From Rheum nobile (Eukaryota; Streptophyta; Magnoliopsida; Caryophyllales; Polygonaceae): DNA of 64,000 nucleotides. This document shows positions 47,155 to 58,199 of this stretch, in pieces. The translations under genes were made by a program, and so were the position numbers. Below the pieces are notes generated by a model. The model had not been told where the DNA came from, did not search any database, and was given only the letters and a program-made list of their open reading frames with translations. Within the stretch, counting starts at the first letter, position 1. Each line of letters starts with the position of its first letter. The DNA lies in the NCBI GenBank assembly GCA_027886185.1, contig WOAB01000595.1, positions 992,001 through 1,056,000 on the forward strand. Direction: 5' to 3'.

Positions 47155-47620
47155 TATTTGATCAATCCTCCCACATTGGTTTTATAATCGTAACTCAAGG
47201 GGCACCATCATCTCTATGCACCAACTACAAATTTGTAATACCACCATCTTACAAGCAAAAACTCTTGCAATCCTTTACGAAATCCGTAAAGCTATTGAAT
47301 TAAACATAAAGAAATTAGTCGTAACATGTGATAATTTAGTCATCATCAATTCTATGAAGGGTATCTGGAAAATTCCATGGGAAATCAATTCCATTATTAC
47401 CGATATTACCTCCTTGCTACATTCTTTCGATTCTGTACAGGTGCATCACTGTTTTCGGAAAGCAAATTACGCTGCAGACTTTCTAGTTAGTCATGATATC
47501 AGTCCAACGAATCTACTAAAGGTTCAACGCCTTCTTACATCTACAAATGTTTCTGGCCAAGTCATGTATAATGCTAGATGTGAGTTTATCGATCTGAACT
47601 CTAGATATGATAACTTTTGA
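47155..47620 (+). pseudogene. LINE-type RNase H remnant (right part)
   Basis: This continues the remnant at 37740-38384 beyond the Mutator-like insertion. After IFDQSSHIGFIIVTQG there is a frame change to a clean stretch from 47216, which reads AKTLAILYEIRKAIELNIKK, then TCDNLVIINSMKG (the acidic residue before DN/DS in the plant RVT_3-type RNase H) and HHCFRKANYAADFL, ending at TGA 47618-47620. This is the C-terminal domain of a plant non-LTR retrotransposon. Confidence 0.7.
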
Positions 47621-48017
47621 CTTTTGTAAATAATTTGTAAAGATCATCCATTGCGATGATTCATGATTGCATTTCGATTAAGAAGGGGTCCTAGTGTTTA
47701 TCACGTATAAAAAAATCAAAAGACTTTTTCTTGGTAAAAATAAACATTACGGAATTAATTTGTAATTTTCCGAAAGTTGAGGTACAAAAATGCAAATTAG
47801 CACCCCATATACGTGCTTGATCGAATACCAGTGAATCTGGAGTAAAAGCGATGCGTTTTAGGCTCTGACTCGCTCGCCTCCGCCCCATTTTGATGGTCGT
47901 CTGATGCCGCCGCCACAGCCTCCGCTGCGAATTGATCTTCCTTGTTCACCCTAGGGATCAAGCTCGAGCTCCCCCCTCGAGCATGTCCCTTCCACTCACC
48001 CCTCTTCATCCATAGAC
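47621..48017. other. Upstream region of the PPR gene
   Basis: No gene seen. GC-richer sequence from about 47840 to 48017 probably holds the promoter and leader of the PPR gene. No clear TATA box was found. Confidence 0.4.
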
Positions 48018-49226
48018 ATGCCCCATCATTCTTTCTCTCTCTCTCTCCGCCCGATCTCCCGCCGCTTTTCCATCTCCTCCACCTCCGCCGCCCTTCTCCG
48101 ACGCCCTCCCGGCGCTGACGCCGACAGCGAGAAGAAGGCCGTGCTGCAGGAGCCCGCGCTCGTTAGGCTCAGGAAGGAACGGGATCCGGATAGGCTGTTC
48201 AACCTCTTCAAGGCCAATGCCCTCAACCGCCTCGTGGTGGAGAACAGGTATGCTTTCGAGGACACCGTTTCTCGCCTGGCTGGCGCCGGCAGATTTGATT
48301 ACATTGAGCAGTTGCTCGAGCACCAGAAGTCGTTGCCCCAGGGCCGCCGAGAAGGCTTTATGGTTCGATTGATAACTTTGTATGGCGGAGTTGGGATGAC
48401 CCAGCAGGCTCTGGATACCTTCTTTGGCCTGCACTTGTTTGGGTGTAAGAGGACTGCCAAGTCCTTCAATGCGGCGCTAAAGGTGCTAGTAGGCGCTCGT
48501 GATCTGGCCGCCATAGATTCGTTTTTCGAAGAGGTTCCTTGTAGATTTGGGATTGAAGTGGATGCTGTTTCCTTTAACATCATGGTTAGTGCTTTTTGCG
48601 GGATGGGGGACCTGGATAGGGCTTATTCAGTTTTGATGCAGATGGAGAAATTAGGGTTAAGACCCGATGTGGTCACGTATACCACCCTGGTTTGGTTCCT
48701 TTATAAGAAGGGCAACTGGCAGATTGCCAATGGGGTGTGGAACCTTATGGTTAGGAAGGGATGCTATCCTGTTGTGGCTACCTTCAATGCCAGAATCCAT
48801 TTCTTGGTTAATAGGGGTAGAGCTTGGGAGGCCAATGAATTGGTGGCTTTGATGGAAAGCGTATCCTTGCAGCCCGACGAGGTTACTTATAACTTAGTAA
48901 TCAAAGGCTTTTGCCGTGCTGGGTATCTGGACATGGCCAAGAGGGTCTACTCTGCCTTGCACGGTAGGGGTTACAAACCCAATGCTAAGATCTATCAGAC
49001 TATGGTTCATTACTTGTGTGAGAATGGGGAGCTTGATGAGGCTTATACCATGTGTAAATGCTGTTTTAATGAAAATTGTTTTCTTAATACGGGGACTATC
49101 CATAAATTGATTCAAGACTTGAAGACGACTGGGAGGGCTGCCAAGGCAAATGTCCTTTTAGCCTTGTCCAGGAAAAAGCGTCCTCCTTTTTCTGAACAGG
49201 AGTTGGGGACTTCTGCTCCATCTTAA
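48018..49226 (+). CDS. P-class pentatricopeptide repeat protein, probably mitochondrial
   Basis: Intact single-exon gene of 402 codons. The first about 30 residues are rich in Ser, Arg and Leu without acidic residues (MPHHSFSLSLRPISRRFSIS), as in mitochondrial targeting peptides. A conserved-looking segment follows (ERDPDRLFNLFKAN, VSRLAGAGRFDYIEQLLEHQ). P-type PPR motifs of about 35 residues run from about 112 to 358, the clearest starting at 183 (VSFNIMVSAFCGMGDLDRAY), 218 (VTYTTLVWFLYKKGN), 288 (EVTYNLVIKGFCRAGYLDMA) and 324. P-class PPRs bind organelle RNA and affect its stability or translation. From memory it most resembles the Arabidopsis At1g80150-type protein; this was not checked. 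It is the best host gene in the window, lying 400 bp downstream of the LINE remnant. Confidence 0.93.
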   Translation: MPHHSFSLSLRPISRRFSISSTSAALLRRPPGADADSEKKAVLQEPALVRLRKERDPDRLFNLFKANALNRLVVENRYAFEDTVSRLAGAGRFDYIEQLLEHQKSLPQGRREGFMVRLITLYGGVGMTQQALDTFFGLHLFGCKRTAKSFNAALKVLVGARDLAAIDSFFEEVPCRFGIEVDAVSFNIMVSAFCGMGDLDRAYSVLMQMEKLGLRPDVVTYTTLVWFLYKKGNWQIANGVWNLMVRKGCYPVVATFNARIHFLVNRGRAWEANELVALMESVSLQPDEVTYNLVIKGFCRAGYLDMAKRVYSALHGRGYKPNAKIYQTMVHYLCENGELDEAYTMCKCCFNENCFLNTGTIHKLIQDLKTTGRAAKANVLLALSRKKRPPFSEQELGTSAPS

Positions 49227-51577
49227 CAAGGCATTTGTTGTTCATGATCATTTGAATTCTCATGGTGACTGTGTGCCTTTTTCTCGAACCAATAAAGGCA
49301 TGATGAGCGGATATCGGTAAAAGGTGGCCACTGCATTGGGTTCTAGACACACATCACGGTTATTTGAAATTCCTGAGGAGGCACAGCTTGAAGGTGATTG
49401 TGAGCTATCTCATGTATTGCTGGTAAGAAGTCTAGTTCTTCTTTTTTTTAATCTTCTTTTTTTTATTCTGAGTTTTTGAATGACTTGAATAGTTGAATTG
49501 CATCCATCACAAGTAGTTCTGATATATATGCTTCTCAGCTTTTCAGCTTTGCATAAGCACTGCAACTACTAAATTAGCGTGCATTTTGATCCAACATAAA
49601 ATGGATTGGACTAATTTGGGGACCACAAAAAATAAGTAATTTCTTCCAGGCCTCCGTCCCCCTTTGAGGTTGAATTTTCTTTGGAGGGATCAGGATGAAC
49701 ATATTAAGGGGAGTTAGGAAGCACAGGGAAAATAAACCCCATTGTTGAGTAAACTAGGTGAGAGTGTGAGACAATATAAAAGATTCCATAATCAAGGAAC
49801 AAATCAAAAGTAATGTCCAAGTAAAGAGATGCCAATAATCCACAAGACAAATCTTCTGTACAAGGGCACTCCTTGTCCCTGCCTTAACCCCTCCCCTTCT
49901 TGTGTTGCTACCTCTTATAAACTTAATGCACTCTACTTTAGGCTATCCTGGTTAAATACTCCTAAGTATGTTATAATCAGAATCTTTCCCTTGCCAACTG
50001 TCTTGTACTCTTGCATTGCCACCTATCATTCATGATGTCAAGCGTTGGTATGCCCTTGGTCCTTCTTGGCCTTCCTCATTCTTGTCCTCATGCTGATTGG
50101 TAATATTGAACACATAAATCCTCATTTCTACTGGTTGAATCATTGCCAGGAGCTGCGGAAACGGAATGAACAGAGAGTTCATATTGACTCTTCACTCTTG
50201 TTTTGGAAAGTCAACAGTCTAGCATATTGGTTAAACAATAGATTCAATTTTGTAGATTATATGCATTGTATAAATCTTGTCCTAGAGAGGCGATTATGTA
50301 CACTGTTGGGACAGATGTCTCCATAGTAGATAACTTGAGCAAATAGTTTCCTTCCTTATCTTATAATCTTCAGAAAGCTTATGCTTTTTTGTCTTTTTAT
50401 TAATTATGGGCAGCAAGTGTTCATTTGATGTCAATTCATGTGAACCATTCTCTTGTATGTGATTTGAATTGTCACTGACCTATAAGTTTCTTATACTCTT
50501 GCAGGGTCATTCGTGGCTGGATTTTAAAGCCTGCTTATCAACTTAAAAGGTCAAACTGTTAATATCCTTCTCAACAAACTCTTTCAGCAGTCTTGTAGTC
50601 CTTGTGCTGTTAGGAAAAAGGCAGTTCTATTCCGTTCCTACTGCACATATGAAGATCATTGGCTATAAAGAGACATCAAGGGCTTAAACCAGCAAGTAGT
50701 TGGATAGTGAGGATATCTCAATGTGAGAACAAAGAAGGATCTGACTAACTCCCATAGAGCTAGAAGTGTTGCCTTGTCTTTACAACGAGCTTTATCTTAG
50801 TAACGCATAACTGCTACAAGCGCCCTTAGCAATGGTAAAATACTATTGCAGCACAGTCAAGGTCTGTGGGTATGCCATCTCAAAGCGAGTAGGTATGCGC
50901 AGGTAGCTCCTCTGGATTGCCTTGGGGGATTTTTTCATTTGTGAATATGGAACTTGTGCTGGCCCTGGCACTAAACAAAGGGTCCAATGAGGAGACTCCA
51001 GGCAACTAAGTTAAATTTAATTTTGCTGATGAGTTGATAGGGTGGATTGAAGCATCTGCTTACATGTATATCATCAGTTTATGGTAATTTGATTCTTTCA
51101 TTGTTTGATCGACGCTAATGTTCCTTTGATTAAATGGTTTCCCTGCAATGGTGGTATGTGAACTACAATTTGTCTTGTATGCATACAAGAGTCCTTCACT
51201 ATTGGTAATTACCCTAGGTGCTTCATCCATCCAAGATAAGCAGCAAGAAGACTCGATTTCTTTCCTTGACTACAGTACAGAGGAAACCCTAAAGGCTAAA
51301 CCTCTTTCTACCTCAGCTCCCGCCACCATTTCTACAAAGCTCAACCTCAGCCTCTCGCAACGAAGGGCTTCGTAAGGGAACGTGTGATGCTACCGTTTTA
51401 AGAAGTGGAATAAAGGGGTTCTGAACAAAAATCAATCAACATCCTCAATCTCTCATTTATTACTTTACGAGTTACTACGATACACAAGTATTTATATAAG
51501 CAGTCGAGGCACAGGAAACAGTATTACAGGTAGGTATATATACTAAGGAGAAAAAAAGAAGAGGAGGAATTTATTTG
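49227..51577. other. Intergenic region between PPR and membrane protein genes
   Basis: It probably starts with the PPR 3' UTR. Short open stretches (for example 51148-51375, forward) show no recognisable domain. The last roughly 100 bp should be the 3' UTR of the reverse-strand gene. No transposon domains were found, so this looks like old host sequence. Confidence 0.5.
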
Positions 51578-51934
51578 TCACCCAAACCAAGTGTCTAGGA
51601 AGATGGATTGGTAGTGTATCAACACAAGCAGCAAGATTATCAAAGCAGCCACAGCCCACGGCGAAACCCCGCCTTGGGAGTCGGCCTGCTGATAGGCAGA
51701 CAACTCAAAGCACCTGCTGGAGGATGAGGATGACAGCCATCTAACCGCAAAGACGATGGATATGGGTACGGCGAGAAGCAGCCAGTTTATACTCTCCTCC
51801 GCAGACTCAACGGCGTCTTGATAAGAAGAGTGCCATGAGATGCCAAGGAAGAGGCAGATGACTGCTAAGACTAGCAGGACTGGGTATGGGAGAGGGCTTA
51901 GAGTTAATCCATCCAACACAGCTTGCTCCATTGA
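51578..51934 (-). CDS. Small three-helix membrane protein, plant-specific
   Basis: 118 codons from the start chosen at 51934 (MEQAVLDGLTLSPLPYPVLL); the frame stays open upstream to an ATG at 52024, adding 30 residues with little conservation expected. Three hydrophobic segments are seen at about residues 12-31 (LPYPVLLVLAVICLFLGISW), 50-66 (WLLLAVPISIVFAVRWL) and 91-110 (WAVAALIILLLVLIHYQSIF), with an acidic loop (DAVESAEESI) between the first two and a Ser-rich loop between the last two. This pattern, ending in LDTWFG, matches my memory of a family of small uncharacterised plant transmembrane proteins (At5g19875-like, not checked). Function unknown. No introns or breaks are apparent. Confidence 0.75.
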   Translation of the reverse strand, partial: SMEQAVLDGLTLSPLPYPVLLVLAVICLFLGISWHSSYQDAVESAEESINWLLLAVPISIVFAVRWLSSSSSSRCFELSAYQQADSQGGVSPWAVAALIILLLVLIHYQSIFLDTWFG

Positions 51935-53284
51935 CAGTGCTCCGTACAGGGGTTGTTCAATCAAAGAGATATTTCTGATTGGGAAGGAGAGTAATTGCCT
52001 AGATTTCGGGCTTGCCTTTATCAACCGCTGGATGTGGTTGCACTGTTTTCAAGCTGGGATGTTGATTTTGGAGATGACGGCCTTTGGATGTTTGTGATTG
52101 TTTCTTCATATCGCAAAGCTTTCATTTTTAAATTAACATCGGCTCTGATTACTGGAAAGTAAAATATCACAAAAAATTAATAATGATATTATCTTTGATT
52201 AGATGAAACGCCTTTTTTTTTTGGCTTTTGGCGAGTGGAGGGTACCACAATAGAAACTACCATCATTGTCGATTTTTTAATGATTCGAAATTGGAATGGG
52301 GGCATACAATTACAATTATAGATTCATGTATAACTTCTAAAAAATACAAGGCTCCCTTTTAAATAAATAATATGTCTAAATTATCACTTTGGATGGTTTT
52401 TTACAAGATCTTTATAAAAATATCAATCTTAGATTTCCTTCTACAAAATTCTAATCTAGATGAATAGGGACGCTCACTTGCGGGCCGGGCTTAGGGTGTT
52501 TAATGCGGACGGTCATCGACGACACGATTGAAGAAATCAACAACTTAGATCAACGAGTACATTGCTTGTGAAATGAGCACGCGCTAAGGAAAATTAGCAC
52601 AATTGTATTTATGTGATTTTGACAAAAAAAGAAGAAGGGAAGATATAAATGTCCCCAGCCACTTAAAACACCAAAACACTTCACTATCCAAAACTTATTG
52701 GCATTTTCGTTTGAAAGATTAAAAAATCCAAAACCTAATATCGGCTTCAAGAGCAAAATCAAACGGAAATCGACTGAGAGAAGCAAAATTGAGAACAAAA
52801 ATCGCCATTGAAGAGCACATTCAACCTCGCAAAAGGATACCACTCAAAAAATCAAAATTGCTCAACCAAGATGTCAAGTGAAGAGCAAATAACAACGAAC
52901 AGTAGTGAATCTGAAGAACAAGGTAAGATCACACCATATCTTGCCTTTTACAACTTCAAGTTCTTATTGCTAGACTACTCGAAGATTATAGGGTTCATGT
53001 AATTGAAAATTTTATAAGGTTCATGTAATGTTAGGAAATATAGGGTTTGTGAAGTAATTTGATATGAAAATGCATGTCTGAGTTCATATTTGAACAAAAA
53101 AGTACTTTCTAGGGTTTGTGTCATGTGGAATTATAAAGATGATGAAATGTAGAAATTCTAGGATTTATAAAAAAATGAAGGTTCTTGAAGTAAGAATGAA
53201 AGTCTTAGTTTGAGAAATCGTTGTAAAAAACAGAGATTTAAGTGTTCTGAAGTTCACAAGATGAGTTCTGAGGTTTTATGCGCC
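51935..53284. other. Upstream region with a duplicated segment and a possible orphan exon
   Basis: 52106-52270 is a segment that recurs near 58077-58199 and 60621-60655. The rest is AT-rich. At 52871 an ATG opens a short exon (MSSEEQITTNSSESEEQG) followed by a GTAAGAT donor and a stretch with AGGTTCATG motifs like those of the FAR1 elements. It may be the orphan first exon of a Mutator-borne gene, but no downstream exon was found. Confidence 0.35.
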
Positions 53285-53534
53285 TAGAGGTGGCCACGGT
53301 TTATGAACCGCCGGTTCAAGGGAACCTTGAACCGGAACCTGAACCGGCGGTCCGGTTCAGGTTCGGCCGGTTTCCCGCCGGTTCGGAATCCGGTTCAAAA
53401 AAAATAAAAAGTCTTTAAAAAAAGGAAACCGGGTTCCTGCCGGTTTGGAACCCGATTCCCGCCGGTTCGGAACCCGGTTAAAAAAAATAATTTAAAAATA
53501 AAAACATTTTTAGAAAATTTTAAAAAAGGGCTAG

Positions 53535-54720
53535 GTTTTGTAGCTTTTTTAAGATTAAAAATTTAAAGGGTATTGTAACATTATAAGATTTAGGTTACGG
53601 TTTATAGTTTAGGGTTAAGGTTTTGTATGTTAAGGTTTTGTATAGTTTATGGTTAGGTTTTTTTTATATTTAGTTATTTTGATGTTTTTTAATGTATTTA
53701 TGATTTTTGTAGATTTTTTAAGATTTAATCATTTAAAGGGTAATGTAGGATTTATGACTCTAGGTTAGGGTTTATAGTTTAGGGTTAAGGGTTTGTATTT
53801 TAAGGTTTTGTATTGTTTATGGTTAGTTTTTTTTTTAAATTTAATTATTTGAACGATTTTAATGTGTTTATGTTTTTTGTAGCTTTTTTAAGATTTAAAG
53901 GGTAATGTAGGATTTAGGACTCTAGGTTAGGGTTTATAGTTTTGGGTTAAGGGTTTGTATTTTAAGGTTTTGTATTGTTTATGGTTAGGTTTTATTTTAA
54001 ATTTAATTATTTGAACGTTTTTAATGTGTTTATATTTTTTTGTAGCTTTGTTAAGAGTTAAAGGGTAATGTAGGATTTAGGACTCTAGGTTAGGGTTAAG
54101 GGTTTATATCTTAAGGTTTTGTATTGTTTATGGTTAGGTTTTATTTTAAATTTAATTGATTGAACGTTTTTAATGTGTTTATGTTTTTTGTAGTTTTTTT
54201 TAAGATTTAAAGGGTAATGTAGGATTTAGGACTCTAGGTTAGGGTTTATAGTTTAGGGTTAAGGGTTTGTATTTTAAGGTTTTGTATTGTTTATGGTTTA
54301 TGGTTAGGTTTTATTTTAAATTTAATTATTTGAACGTTTTTAATGTGTTTATGTTTTTTGTAGCTTTTTTAAGATTTAAAGGGTAATGAAGGATTTAGGA
54401 CTCTAGGTTAGGGTGTATAGTTTAGGGTTTAGGGTTTGTGTTTTAAGGTTTTGTATAGCTTATGGGTTAAGGTTAGTTTTTTTTATATTTGAATATTTTT
54501 TAATGTGTTTATGGTTTTTGTAGCCTTTTTAAGATTTAAAGGGTAATGTAACATTATATGATTTAGGTTAGGGTTTATAGTTTTAGGGTTAAGGGTTTGT
54601 ATTTTAAGGTTTTGTATAACTATATGGTTACGATTTTTTATATTTAATTATTTAAACATTTTTTAATGTGTTTATGATTTTCGTAGTTTTTTTTAGATTT
54701 AAAGGGATTAGTAGAAATAG
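53535..54720. repeat. About eight tandem copies of a 155-170 bp unit
   Basis: Each unit contains TAGCTTTTTTAAGATTTAAA, a TAGGTTAGGGTTTATAGTTT stretch, AAGGTTTTGTAT and TTTAATGTGTTTATG. Unit starts lie near 53538, 53710, 53880, 54042, 54195, 54361, 54521 and 54685. Spacing varies through small indels. Confidence 0.85.
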
Positions 54721-54827
54721 TAGGATGTAGGACTTTAAGGTTTAGGGTTTTAGAGGTGTTTAGGGTTTTAGGGTAATTGTAATGGATATTTCTTTTTTTT
54801 CAAATATTTATATTTCGCCTGAACCGC

Positions 54828-55007
54828 CGGTTGAACCTCCGGTTCATGAACCGACGATTCGAACCTTCGGTTGAACCTCCGGTTCATGAACCGACGATTT
54901 GAACCTTCGGTTGAACCTCCGGTTCATGAACCGACGATTCGAACCTTCGGTTGAACCTCCGGTTCATGAACCGACGATTCGAACCTTCGGTTGAACCGCC
55001 GGTTTGC
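54828..55007. repeat. 40-bp tandem repeat, four copies
   Basis: GAACCGACGATT recurs at 54848, 54888, 54928 and 54968 with period 40. The unit also contains GAACCTTCGGTTGAACC and CCGGTTCAT. Copies are nearly identical, so this array is younger than the 165-bp one. Confidence 0.9.
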
Positions 55008-55145
55008 CGGTTCAACTATGCCTTGAACCGAAACTTGAATTGGCCGGGACCTTGAACCGCCGGTCCGGTTCCGGTCCGGTTCAGGGTTTGATCAGGTTTG
55101 ACCCGGTCCGGTTTGCCGGTTTCGGTTCAGGATTGGCCAGCTCTA

Positions 55146-56019
55146 CGCACGCCTAGGAAGCAAAGGGGTTGTGCGAAAGTTAGCCATGCCAAAACTCGTT
55201 GCAATTTTAACTAAACGTTTGTTGTTTCCACTGCATAATGTTTATGGTTGGAATGTGGGATTGATGTTTTCAATTGATAATAATGCGGTCCATGTTTTTT
55301 TAGTTTCAAGTTCTTGTGTAGCATACGTTAGGTTCATATGTAATGTTCATGCTTATAAAAGATTCTATTATGGCGTTCTATGTTTTATATGAATGGGGGT
55401 ATGTTCATGTGTAGCATAGGGTTCATCTTCTGAATTGAATGCTTGTTTGCATATTGCACACAATCACAAAATTAAATGTGTACACTATAAGGTCAACGCG
55501 TGGTTCATGTGGTTTACATTTGGGATTCATGTGTACTATGCATTAGGTTCATAGATATGATTAATGTTTTTGAAGATTCTGTTATGAGGTTCATGTGTTT
55601 TATATATGATGTTCATGCCATTTTAAGACTTTATTCTTACTGAATTAATCTTGTGTGATCTCTTATGTTATCAACTGGTGGTTCATAGGGTTTACATTTT
55701 GGGTTCATGTGTAATCTACATTAGGTTCATAGACAAGTTTAATGCTTTTAGATATTCTGTTATGAAGTTCATATGTTTTATATATCATGTTCATGTATAG
55801 TCCTTGTGAGGTTCATGAATATATGGATGGGAGCTTATGCGGAATTTTTATATTGATCATGCAAATACATTTTCTGAAGTTTAAAATGGTTTAGCACACT
55901 AAAGCGCTTCTATATGTATGTTTGCATATGATATACCTCTAGCAACATTCTCTTTGCAAAAATCTAAAATGAATGACAAAATGACAAGGATAAATGAAAC
56001 TAGGGAAGTTCAACAAAGA
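55146..56019. other. AT-rich stretch with clustered GGTTCATG motifs
   Basis: No gene. GGTTCATG/TGTTCATG-like words occur more than ten times between 55320 and 55820. It is probably a non-coding part of the FAR1-type element lying to its right. Confidence 0.5.
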
Positions 56020-57307
56020 CGCACAATCTTCGGCTCGTGTACCATAGCTTCCTTGAATTTTTCCAACAACCACATGTATGAGCCAAAATCCTCTTTGAAT
56101 ACTAATCCAGCACTAAACGTCACACTCGTATTCTGGTGATAAGAGGCCAATGAAAGGAACACAAATTGGATTATACCTGTATAGAGTTCAAGAAAAGAAA
56201 ATCAATAGCTAACAAAGGTTCAAATGATTAAAAACAAGGTTCATAAACACTGATTTGAAGGTGCACAAAATTAGAGATCAAGTTCATGAACAAATGAATT
56301 ACAAGTTCAAACAAACAATTTGGAGATAAGGTTCATAAACAATGGTTTGAAGGTTCACAAAATTAGAGATCAAGTTCACGAACAATGGATTACACGTTCA
56401 CAAAAAAGCACAAGTCGAGGGCAAAAGCAAATATAAAAATAACCTATTGGTTCGGTATGTCAAATCAAATGATACCACTATACCGAAGAGGGAAAAGTTA
56501 TTGCACGAGATGTGATCACACCAAAACAGTCGGGTCAAACGATCAGTCGAATCAACGTAGTAAACGAAACAAAAAGCAGGGAAAAACTCCTCTTTTTTTT
56601 GAAAATTCAATTAATGGTAATCTTTGCATCAAAGCCGCCTATTTAAGCCAACATATCTCCTCGGTAGTTCTTGAAATCAACAGAAGAAGCACCACATGTG
56701 AATAGCCACCGCTAATCTCCTTGAATATACCATGACACTTCACCAAACCAGTGGTGGCTTTTTTGCAATTCATAATAAACTTTTTGTGCCTAACATCCAT
56801 CTTTCTACACGTCTTCATAAATTGTCTATGGCTATCGATGACCAACTTGTGAGTATGACATTCTTCAAAAGAAATCACTTTGTAACCATGGCTGCCAACA
56901 AAATGAAGAGTGAACTTAGCCTTACAACCGACCCTATTCGACATCCTTGTCCGTTGAAATTTGTTATTTTGTCCATGCGTGAAACCTTCCTTGATACATA
57001 GCAAATATTTCAGCACAACAACTTCATCTCTTTTGTGTGAACATTCATTACGAACATCAAAGCCGCAAACGAAAGCATATTTCTTGTAAAATGCAACCCC
57101 TTCATCTAGTGTACTAAACTTTATCCCTACAACCGATTGATATTGTCCGAGGCAAACCGGAATATAGTAAATTGACCGCCCTTGAGATAACTGAGCCTAA
57201 TAGTGAGCACTTAAATCAGCCTGATCAAATGACATATCATCAGAACTAGGACAACTAGACCCATGAGATGAATCACAACTCGGAGCAACTGAGGGAGATG
57301 AAGACAC
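56020..57307 (-). pseudogene. FAR1-type Mutator-like transposase, truncated (copy 2)
   Basis: Second copy of the gene at 1604-5939, without the two LTR insertions. Read in reverse: an N-terminus where the expected ATG is GTG (57307-57305), Ser-rich leader, then FYKKYAFVCGFDVRNECSHK, the zinc-binding domain with CKAKFTLHFVGSHGYK, CHTHKLVIDSHRQFMK and FIMNCKKATTGLVKCHGIFK. The intron 56443-56177 has intact GT and AG ends, followed by YNPICVPFIG. Homology stops near 56020 (MVHEPKIV), before the catalytic Asp region. The first ATG inside the domain (57016) cannot give an active protein. It is a useful reference for the copy 1 borders. Confidence 0.8.
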
Positions 57308-58003
57308 TAAAAACAAGAGACAAAGTATAAGTATTAAGGTTCATATATAAATAAAGTGAGGTTCATATTTACTCAAAGGCAAGTTCATGTAACAAAAAGG
57401 ATGTTCTTGTACTATTCTTTTTTTTTTGCATTTAAAAAAATGGATAAACCCATTCGCAGAATTGGACAAAGATGAATGGTAAAACAAAGTGTACTAAGCC
57501 AGGAATTACAACTACAATAAACAAACAATACCAAAACATTGCTTCAAAGTTTGCAAACACAAAGGCATGAATCAATGAAGAACAACACAAAAGAGAAGCA
57601 AAAAACAATGGACGACAAAAAAAATCTAATTTTTTCCAGCTTGAATCAACCGACAACGAAAAAAGCAAACAAATTAAAAGCAAACAATAACGAATTGAAA
57701 CAAACGTGATGATTAAAGACATTACATTGATGCACAAATCTAAAACAACCTACAAAAAAACAAAAACCGAATGAGCTAGGGTTGAAATTTAAAATAAAAA
57801 TAAAAATCGGGATTTCCACTAACTTGAGTCCATGGCGAATTAAAAATCAACCAAATCGTCAATGACAAAGAGAACGGAAACAAGCAAAGGAATAATAAAG
57901 CAAAGCTCGAGCAACACAATGCCGACATTAATGGTGGAGGAAGATCAACGTAGATCACTCCAAATTGCCCGAGGAAGGAGACAAGGAGAAGGAAGGATGA
58001 AGA
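57308..58003 (-). other. Leader region of FAR1 copy 2
   Basis: No gene is supported. The reverse strand is T-rich and C-rich and includes AAGGTTCAT-type motifs at 57330-57410. It is cut at 58003 by an LTR fragment. Confidence 0.4.
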
Positions 58004-58078
58004 TGTAACACCCCGATTTACGTCGGTAGTGCCACACGCCAGTGACCTCAAAATGTAAAGTCCAAAGTCACCCAAGGC
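58004..58078 (-). repeat. 75-bp LTR end fragment (chromovirus family)
   Basis: TGTAACACCCCGATTTACG... matches the left end of the solo LTR at 28028 (same GTCGGTAGTGCCACACGCCAGTGACCTC) but stops at CCCAAGGCTT, where it joins the duplicated 52.1-kb segment. Confidence 0.8.
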
Positions 58079-58199
58079 TTTCATTTTTAAATTAACATCG
58101 GCTCTGATTACTGGAAAGTAAAATATAACAAAAAATAAATAATGATATTATCTTTGATTAGATGAAACGCCTTTATTTTTTGCTTTTGGCGAGTGGAGG
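58077..58199. repeat. Duplicated segment, second copy (left part)
   Basis: Near-identical to 52108-52245 (CTTTCATTTTTAAATTAACATCGG...GGCGAGTGGAGG). It is split by the solo LTR at 58200 and continues at 60621-60655 (GGAGGGTACCACAATAGAAACTAC). The original lies just upstream of the membrane-protein gene. Confidence 0.85.

Larger units (their letters stand above)
53285..55145. mobile_element. Candidate non-autonomous hAT-like element with internal tandem repeats
   Basis: 1861 bp bounded by TAGAGGTGGCCA and, reversed, TAGAGCTGGCCA. Both ends carry dense GAACCGGCGGTTC-like words in both orientations. There is no coding sequence. The interior is a roughly 165-bp tandem array and a 40-bp tandem array. 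The 8 flanking bases (TATGCGCC left, CGCACGCC right) differ at four positions, all transitions, so a target duplication is only suggested. The ends resemble hAT termini. Confidence 0.45.

Noticed and set aside
47691..48434. Reverse-strand ORFs over the PPR start
   Set aside because: Antisense shadows of the PPR gene and its GC-rich leader; no domain.
51148..51375. 75-codon forward ORF between the two host genes
   Set aside because: No recognisable family, no clear promoter or splice context; it could be a 3' exon but the sequence does not support it.
51935..52024. Longer start for the membrane-protein gene
   Set aside because: The 30 extra residues are not like a signal peptide, and the family as I recall it starts at the MEQ-type Met; kept as an alternative only.
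52550..52843. 97-codon reverse ORF beside the duplicated segment
   Set aside because: Hydrophobic, Phe/Leu-rich frame over an A-rich leader-like stretch; no support as a gene.
53570..54780. TTTAGGG-like motifs suggesting a telomere array
   Set aside because: They are part of a roughly 165-bp tandem unit, not a continuous heptamer array.
54848..55007. 40-bp periodic repeats as a CRISPR-like array
   Set aside because: Units are directly tandem with no unique spacers, in a plant genome, inside a candidate DNA transposon.
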